Assembly: GCF_017654505.1 (NCBI RefSeq)
Contig: NC_054536.1
Location: 12,321,794-12,385,793 of the forward strand
DNA length: 64,000 nt
From: Polyodon spathula
Taxonomy: Eukaryota; Chordata; Actinopteri; Acipenseriformes; Polyodontidae
Reading direction: 5' to 3'
Of this stretch, positions 58,235 to 64,000 are shown in pieces. Every line of letters starts with the position of its first letter. Position 1 is the first letter of the stretch. The position numbers and the translations under genes are program-made. The notes beneath the pieces are model-generated. The model did not search any database. It was not told where the DNA came from and saw only the letters and a list, made by a program, of their open reading frames with translations.

Positions 58235-60476
58235 GTAAACAATTCCACCATGTACTGTACATTGATCTGGTGTTAATTTGTTTGGGAAATGGATACAAAC
58301 AAACAGCAAACGGTTGAAAGCCCAGTAATAACAGTTTTGAACCTACAGAAATTCAAAACCATTGCTCATCTATTATACTGGACACTGTAAAACATGGGTT
58401 TAATTTAAATGTGTTTTTTAAAGAAATATATAACTTGTTAAGAACAACATAATTTAATGATAATACAGGTTGTGTAAAATGTAACACATGTTTTCCTTAA
58501 TCAAACACATTGTTAGGAGAGTAGTTAAATCCATTACTTCCTTTAGACAGGGAATAGTCATTGTATTGCAAAGAAATTGACAAATTCAGGTTATTAGCTG
58601 ATGTTACAGCCTTTTTAGGGGTCCCAACGGTAGTTTTTCTTTCCTTTAAATATTAGCTAACATGAAAACAATATAAATCAACTGTTATACCACTATTGTT
58701 GATTGAATTATGTTTAATTGCGTGCCTTAGAAAATGTGGTGTAATTTATTTGTAATAAAATGTCTGATTCTGTGTAAGAAGGTCCATTTTAAGTGACTCA
58801 AACATTTAACCAACCATGTCCAGTAATCTATCTAGGATACAATATCGTTGCCTGTTCAATGGGTAATTAACAGCAGAAAACGTGACAGAACTCATCTATA
58901 CTGTATAATATAGTTCCATTTCACATCTGGAGAACATCTTGTTACTGAAACCCAAGGAAGAGAGAAGGGACTGCAAAGCATTTAGAGAGAAGGGGAGAGA
59001 GGAATACTCTGTGTTATTGGGGATGTATTGCAGTAGGCATCCTCAGTTATACTGCTTCAAATAGATTTCAAATAAAATACATTTGGACAGCACTATTTTT
59101 CAGTTGTATTCTAAAATTTGACTAGAGATCAGTCAAATAGAAATCTTTCAATGGCAGTTTAAAGTTGTTTATAATTTAGTAATAATTTAAGGCTTCACTA
59201 GTGATAGAGCATGTATCATTTATAGATTTATCATGCAGCAGCCTCTCATATAAATCTTAGTGTTCACTGTAGCTGATGACATGGTATTTACTTGACCAAC
59301 CAATCAGCATCTTCCTTTGCATGCTGTTAAATTACTTCAAGTTACATAGCTATAACAAAATATGAATCCCAATGAGGTCTGCATCGCATGTCTACTTGCG
59401 CTACCTCCTATTCTCGCGAATGCTGTCTTTGACACCCAGTTACTCAGTTTGCATGTAGGTTGAGTGGTTGGTGCTGAAGACACTTATTGATTTAGGGTTT
59501 GATTGACCCAGAGGAAAGATCAGAGCAGTGTCATAAAGTTGCACAGTTAATGAATAATAATACTGTACAGATAAAGCATCACAAACCATTTAAGCCTTGA
59601 TGCTGTAGTACTGTTTCCTCGGTGACAAAGGGTATGTCTTCAGTTTAGGAAGAACAAGAAGCTCCACTAACTGGATAGAAATGGGGGTAAAGTGGTGTTC
59701 ATTACACAGAAAAAATTATTCAGTGAGCACTGGATTTGAACTGTATCATGAAATCAACATGAAATAACAGATATACCGTACGATTTCCAAAGAGTCCAAG
59801 TTATGTCACCAAAATAGCCTGGCACTATCACCTTTAGAAAGGAAGTTGCATTAAATTGCTAAAACAGCATCACTGTTCGTTCCCACAACACTCTGATTAT
59901 TGTTGAACATCCATGATCGAATAGACAGTAAGCAACATTCACTGCATTCGCTATGATGTTAATAGATAAAACACAAAATACATCATTTATCATGCAGACT
60001 CAACAGCCCAATAGTAGTGCTTTTGTTACATATACTGTCTGGCACTGAAAACAAGGCTGTTTCTTCCTGAATTGATCCTGCATTCGTCCTGTATGGAATG
60101 TTGTACAGCGGACAAGCTGCAATGTCTCTTTTGATTGGACGCAGAATGTTATTCCTCTGTACCAATCATCTCTATCTTGATGTTTTATGTTTAATACTGT
60201 CAGCTGTATTCAAATATATATCCGAGGATCAGCTTATCTTAAAAACAGCAACTTCATTTCCATCATCTTTTAGTGACAACATCTGCATATCTAGAAAATG
60301 AGAACTGTATGTCAGTTTGGAATCCATTCTATGCGGAAAACAATATGTGATTTTAAAAGATATAGTAGACGTATTTTCATGGTGCTGCTATACTGTACTG
60401 TTGTAAGTACAAACTCAAATCTCATTCCGCAATATGTTGCTTATAGATTGATATACTGGTGTGTATGTAATATAAC
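58235..60476 (+). other. NETO1 intron 3, left part
   Basis: Intronic DNA with no further exon that I could identify and no obvious older transposon. Confidence 0.55.
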
Positions 60477-60488
60477 TATATATATATA

Positions 60489-60519
<31 letters not shown>

Positions 60520-60533
60520 GTAACTATTTGATA

Positions 60534-60605
<72 letters not shown>
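60477..60605. repeat. (TA)n microsatellite in NETO1 intron 3
   Basis: Two TA arrays (60477-60518 and 60537-60605) are separated by TAGTAACTATTTGATAGCA. The second directly abuts the left LTR of the gypsy element, and the words ATAGTAAC occur at both sides of it. Confidence 0.95.
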
Positions 60606-60609
<4 letters not shown>

Positions 60610-61087
60610 ACACAGTGACTGAAATCAGGGACAACACTGGGGGGTTGAAGGTAGTCTTCAAGAGGACTTGCCATTTATTAGTTTCAGATTTCAAACAAAA
60701 CATAAACATGTCGCTTCACAGGACACAAAAGAAAAAGCCTAGCTCTGCACAGAGCTCTAACTGAACATAAACTTCCCTAACTATGGTTGGAACGGCTAAG
60801 CCGCTTATCCAACAAACAAACCAGTGATCCAAACAGTAAACAACCACAGGGTTATTTTCTTTGCTAAGCTCTTGTCCCTATTTTCCCAGAAATAGGTTTT
60901 TAACTTGCCTTTTGTCTTCCAGACTCTCTCCACTCGCAATCACCCAGCACAGACAAAGAGGCAACTTATATCTCTTGCCTGATTAGCTAATTGGACCCAG
61001 CTTGTTCTCAGCTGCTCCTATTAATCAGCTAGTTAAGCATTTGGGGGAGAGAACTGGGCCACATCCCCGTAGTGGCCATTCTGAACA
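60606..61087 (-). repeat. 3' LTR of the NETO1-intron gypsy element
   Basis: The right edge ...GGCCATTCTGAACA reads TGTTCAGAATGG on the minus strand and abuts a polypurine tract (GGAAAAGAAGGGTTA on the minus strand, 61088-61102). The left edge is next to a TA array and only approximate. The second LTR is outside the window, so the pairing is not tested. Confidence 0.7.
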
Positions 61088-61113
61088 TAACCCTTCTTTT
61101 CCAATAGTTATGA

Positions 61114-61616
61114 TCAGGCGCTCTCCGGGAACAGCTCCCTCTTCATTCTCAAGCTGACATACCTATTTTCCAACACCATTCCACACACCTTATTACACAC
61201 CCTTCCCCTCAGCTCAAACCCCTGGGTTGGAGCATCTGACTCAACAAGACAGTGTGCCCTAGAGAGACTGTCTGCATTTCCATTCTTGCTACCACTTCGA
61301 TGTTCTATGTTGAATTTATAAGGCTGCAAGGATAAAAACCACGTGGTCACTCTAGAGTTTTGTTTCTTTATTGATTTTCATCCATTTGAGGGGTGCGTGG
61401 TCCATGTCCAGTGTAAATTCTCTGCCCAGTAAATAATATCACAATGTTTCTATTGCCCATTTCACTGCTAAACATTCCTTCTCCACAATGGCGTATTTAC
61501 ATTCTCTGGGTAGCAACTTCCTACTTAAAAACAAAACTGGATGTTCTTCACCCTCCTCTACTTGTGACAGTACTGCCCCAAGCCCTACGTCTGAAGCATC
61601 TGTCTGCAAAATAAAC
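61114..61616 (-). pseudogene. Gypsy RNase H, broken
   Basis: On the minus strand, TDASDVGLGAVLSQVEEGEEHPV, LSRKLLPRE and VEKECLAVKWAIE (61610-61440), then DHAPLKWMKI (about 61395-61365), then WFLSLQPYKFNIEHRSGSKN and NADSLSRA (61345-61265) give the RNase H and its usual tail. Stops at the start (about 61616) and within split the frame. Confidence 0.85.
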
Positions 61617-62287
61617 TATTTTTTAAGATCAGGTACCCTTAAAACTGGTTCACTGCAGAGTATATTCTTCATATACTGAAATGCTGTTTCTACCTCCGTA
61701 GACCAGCTGACCATAGTTGGTCCCTTGGCCCTGGTCAGCTCAGTGAGGGGGGCTGCTTTGGTTGCAAAGTCAGGTACAAACCGCCTGTAATACCCCACTA
61801 TTCCCATAAAAGCCCGGACTTGCTTCTTATTCACTGGCCGAGGCCAGTTTTGAATGGCTTCGACTTTACTCATTTGTGGTTTGACAAGTCCATTGCCCAC
61901 TACGTACCCTAGATATTTAGCCTCTTTTAACCCGATGTAACATTTCTCTGGGTTTGCTGTCAAGCCTGCTTCTCTAAGGCTACCTAACACAAGTTCCACC
62001 TTTAATAGATGAGATTCCCAATCCTCAGTATATATTACAAAGTAGGCAGAGGCAAACTTTAAGTGAGGTCTTAGGATACTATCAATTAACCTTTGGAAGG
62101 TAGCAGGAGCGCCGTGTAGACCAAAGGGCATCACCGTGTACTGATACAGCCCACCTGGAGTTACGAATGCGGTCTTCTCCTTTGCTGTATCAGTGAGCGG
62201 TATCTGCCAGTACCCTTTAGTTAAGTCAAGAGTGGTTAAATACCTAGCTTTTCCTAGCTTTTCAATTAGCTCGTCCACTCTGGGCAT
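61616..62287 (-). pseudogene. Gypsy RT with the YIDD box deleted
   Basis: The 223-codon frame runs MPRVDELIEKLG, TLDLTKGYWQIPL, YQYTVMPFGLHGAPATFQRL, then SAYFVIYTEDW where SAYIDDVVIYTEDW-type sequence is expected. Nine bases are missing in frame, removing Ile-Asp-Asp, so both catalytic aspartates of motif C are gone. The rest (AGLTANPEKC, YLGYVVGNG, KKQVRAFMGIVGYYRRFVPDF) is well preserved. This protein could not polymerise DNA. Confidence 0.92.
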
Positions 62288-62316
62288 CGGGTATGCATCA
62301 AACTTTGAGACCTCAT

Positions 62317-63264
62317 TCAGCTTCCGGAAATCATTACAGAACGCCAGGTTCCGTTGGGCTTAGGAACTAAAACTATGGGGCTTGTCCACTCGCTTTTCGA
62401 TTCCTCAATAACTCCTAGTTGAAGCATTCTCTCCGCTTCCTTGCTTACTTCGGCCCGTTTTGCTTCCGGAATCCTATAGGCTCTCACATTTACTTTAACC
62501 CCTGGATCAGTTACAATATCATGGCTTATCACGTGAGCCCTCCCTGGGAGAACTGAAAAGACATCTGTGTTAGCTTGTAACATCTCAAATACTTCGAGGC
62601 GCTGGGTCTCAGTCAGTTCAGGACCGATGTTAATTTCAGGAAGAGGTGACCTACCATAGGCTGTCCCTGCCTCAGTTGCCATATATGCTGGTTCCCTGTC
62701 CCTCCAGGGCTTCAACAAATTGATGTGATAAATCTGCTCTTTCTTTCTTTTGTCCGGTTGTTTTATCTTGTAGTTCACCGGCCCAGCTGCTTCTATAATT
62801 TCATATGGTCCTTGCCACTTCGCAAACAATCTGCTCTCTGAAGTTGGGACCAAAACCATAACCCTATCCCCAGGCAAAAATGTCCTAACTTGTGCTTGTG
62901 CATTATAGTGTCTAGACTGCGCGGCCTGTGCTTTCTCGAGATGTACCTTAACTGTCGGTGTCAGGGTTTTTATTCTTTCTCTCATACCCATTACATGTTC
63001 AATAATGTTCTTCCTAGGACCACCCTGTTCTTCCCACAGCTCCTTTGCAATGTCTAGGATCCCCCTAGGCTGATGACCATACAACAATTCAAATGGTGAA
63101 AACCCGTTTGACGACTGTGGCACTTCCCTAACAGCAAACATGAGGTATGGAAGCAGCAAATCCCAATCCCTACCGTCTTTATCAACAACCTTCCTTAACA
63201 TGTTTTTTAAGGTTTTGTTGAACCTTTCCACCAAACCATTGGTTTGTAGATGGTAAACGGACAT
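62317..63264 (-). CDS. Gypsy integrase C-terminus fused in frame to RT N-terminus
   Basis: This 315-codon frame begins with the end of the integrase core (NGLVERFNKTLKNM, catalytic Glu at residue 13, then GFSPFELLYGHQPRG). It continues with the GPF/Y-type C-terminal domain (FLPGDRVMVLVPTSES, KWQGPYEI, YKIKQ, HINLLKPW) and, after a linker, ends as RT N-terminus (DVFSVLPG, RAYRIPEAKRAEV, MLQLGVIEESKSEWTSPIVL). It is one uninterrupted frame, showing that integrase and RT are adjacent in this order. It lacks a real start codon; the MSVYHLQ start is internal to integrase, where HPQTDG-like sequence is degraded to HLQTNG. Confidence 0.92.
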   Translation of the reverse strand: MSVYHLQTNGLVERFNKTLKNMLRKVVDKDGRDWDLLLPYLMFAVREVPQSSNGFSPFELLYGHQPRGILDIAKELWEEQGGPRKNIIEHVMGMRERIKTLTPTVKVHLEKAQAAQSRHYNAQAQVRTFLPGDRVMVLVPTSESRLFAKWQGPYEIIEAAGPVNYKIKQPDKRKKEQIYHINLLKPWRDREPAYMATEAGTAYGRSPLPEINIGPELTETQRLEVFEMLQANTDVFSVLPGRAHVISHDIVTDPGVKVNVRAYRIPEAKRAEVSKEAERMLQLGVIEESKSEWTSPIVLVPKPNGTWRSVMISGS

Positions 63265-63282
63265 ACGGATTGGTTTAATCTT

Positions 63283-63684
63283 TCAAAGATCAGACAGATC
63301 TTTCATCAGATTTGAGACAAATGGCGTCCCCTGCTCCGTTAAAATTTCTTTTGGCACCCCTACCCGTGTGAACATGTGAAACAGTTCTTTCGCTACGGTT
63401 TTAGCTGCCATGTTTCTCAAGGGTATCGCTTCCGGATACCTGGTAGCGTAGTCCAGGACCACTAGAATATACTCATGCCCCCTAGCAGATTGACTTAGAG
63501 GACCGACAAAGTCCATAGCGATCTGCTCAAAGGGCGTTTCTATAATAGGAAGTGGTACGAGAGGTGCTCGTAATTTAGCTCGGGGACAGGTTTTCTGACA
63601 CTCGGGACACGAATTACAAAAGTGTTCAACTTCTTTATACAGTCCGACCCAAAAAAACCTTTTTAAGATGCACTGAGTGGTCTT
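63283..63684 (-). pseudogene. Gypsy integrase core with an altered catalytic residue
   Basis: On the minus strand, FCNSCPECQK (zinc motif cysteines, about 63630-63600), then in the 63516-63283 frame MDFVGPLSQSARG (first catalytic Asp) and ATRYPEAIPLRNMAAK, then ILTEQGTPFVSN. The second catalytic Asp (normally TDQG) is Glu here. A TGA/TAA after the LSDL end and a small gap separate it from the frame with the catalytic Glu. Confidence 0.88.
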
Positions 63685-64000
63685 TTAAACTCCAAGGTTA
63701 GCACCAAACACATGACTATGTGCCAAGTACATTACGATATTACGGTATTGTTGAGGCACCAAGAGTTGTTCTACCTGGTCCTCTCCTACGTGTGTGACTC
63801 TATACAACAGATCATTCCTTACTATATAATAGGCTCCTGCACCTCTACTTGGGGCATCCTCCACAGTAACCTCATTTAATTCCATGTCCAGACTTTTAAC
63901 ATTTACTAGAGCTGGATCATTAGCTTGGTCCCTCCCAAACTGCCCACTTGGTACCACCCACTGCTCAAAGGCATTAGGATCATTTCCTTCCGTTAATGCT
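63685..64000 (-). pseudogene. Gypsy integrase N-terminal part, running off the window
   Basis: The frame 63957-63685 reads DLLYRVTHVGEDQVEQLLVP, then QYRNIVMYLAHSHVFGANLG, the region ahead of the zinc motif (LAHxxxxxGHLG in intact copies). Here the second histidine position reads GANLG, so the zinc site is damaged. The element continues beyond base 64000. Confidence 0.8.

Larger units (their letters stand above)
60606..64000 (-). mobile_element. Gmr1-like gypsy element in NETO1 intron 3, cut by window end
   Basis: A minus-strand element has its 3' LTR at about 60606-61087, then (rightward, so upstream on the minus strand) RNase H, RT, integrase C-terminus, integrase core and the start of the integrase/protease spacer at 64000. 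Integrase and RT share one open frame (63264-62317), giving direct evidence for the INT-RT order. Stops and small deletions show that it is inactive. It is antisense to NETO1 and should be removed with the intron. Confidence 0.92.

Overview
The window is vertebrate nuclear DNA, AT-rich and mostly non-coding. It is built largely from layered transposable elements, and the only host protein-coding gene I could support is the 5' end of NETO1 near the right end. The repeat mix (CR1-type LINEs with a TTATGTTC-type 3' tail, Ty3/gypsy elements, Tc1, hAT, Tigger, piggyBac and Crypton debris, tRNA-derived SINEs) fits a ray-finned fish. A non-teleost such as a sturgeon or paddlefish is my guess from the repeat style; the species is not shown by the sequence.

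Layout. 1-4464: AT-rich DNA, a 68-bp minisatellite (1553-2320) and a possible old LTR. 4465-10191: a complete Ty3/gypsy-type retrotransposon on the minus strand, with two LTRs and a GTGTG target duplication. 10192-15398: an unknown lysine-rich ORF, a fold-back MITE and a broken Crypton-type tyrosine recombinase. 15399-17353: a TIR-bounded DNA element interrupted by a solo LTR (GCACT duplication). 19171-19307: a hAT-type MITE. 19663-20386: a 412-bp copy of DNA from 15.6 kb, flanked by 156-bp direct repeats. 20782-21165: a solo-LTR-like block. 21569-22133: a piggyBac-type MITE in TTAA sites. 23677-25230: a 54-bp duplication, a 30-bp minisatellite and a CENP-B/Tigger transposase scrap. 25610-25717: a perfect 30-bp hairpin. 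25945-29757: a decayed gypsy element. 30522-31280: a Tc1 fossil. 31840-35067: a CR1-type LINE carrying a solo LTR (GGGAG duplication). 35917-36527 and 49203-50055: two solo LTRs of one family, each with a 5-bp duplication. 40877-43057: a Tigger-like element holding a 5'-truncated CR1 LINE with an open RT frame. 46690-47140: SINE and MITE debris. 50473-51223: a two-unit (20/29 bp) minisatellite.

NETO1 (plus strand) has its start codon and signal-peptide exon at 56888-56915, a second coding exon at 57818-57871 and the start of the first CUB domain at 58106-58234. All three junctions are phase 1 with GT/AG sites. The rest of the window lies in its third intron, which holds a third gypsy element running off the right edge.

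All three internal gypsy elements have the integrase upstream of reverse transcriptase (PR-INT-RT-RH). This is the order known from Gmr1-like elements and is unlike ordinary Ty3/gypsy. All three are inactivated: one by frameshifts and stops, and two by loss of the RT catalytic YIDD box.
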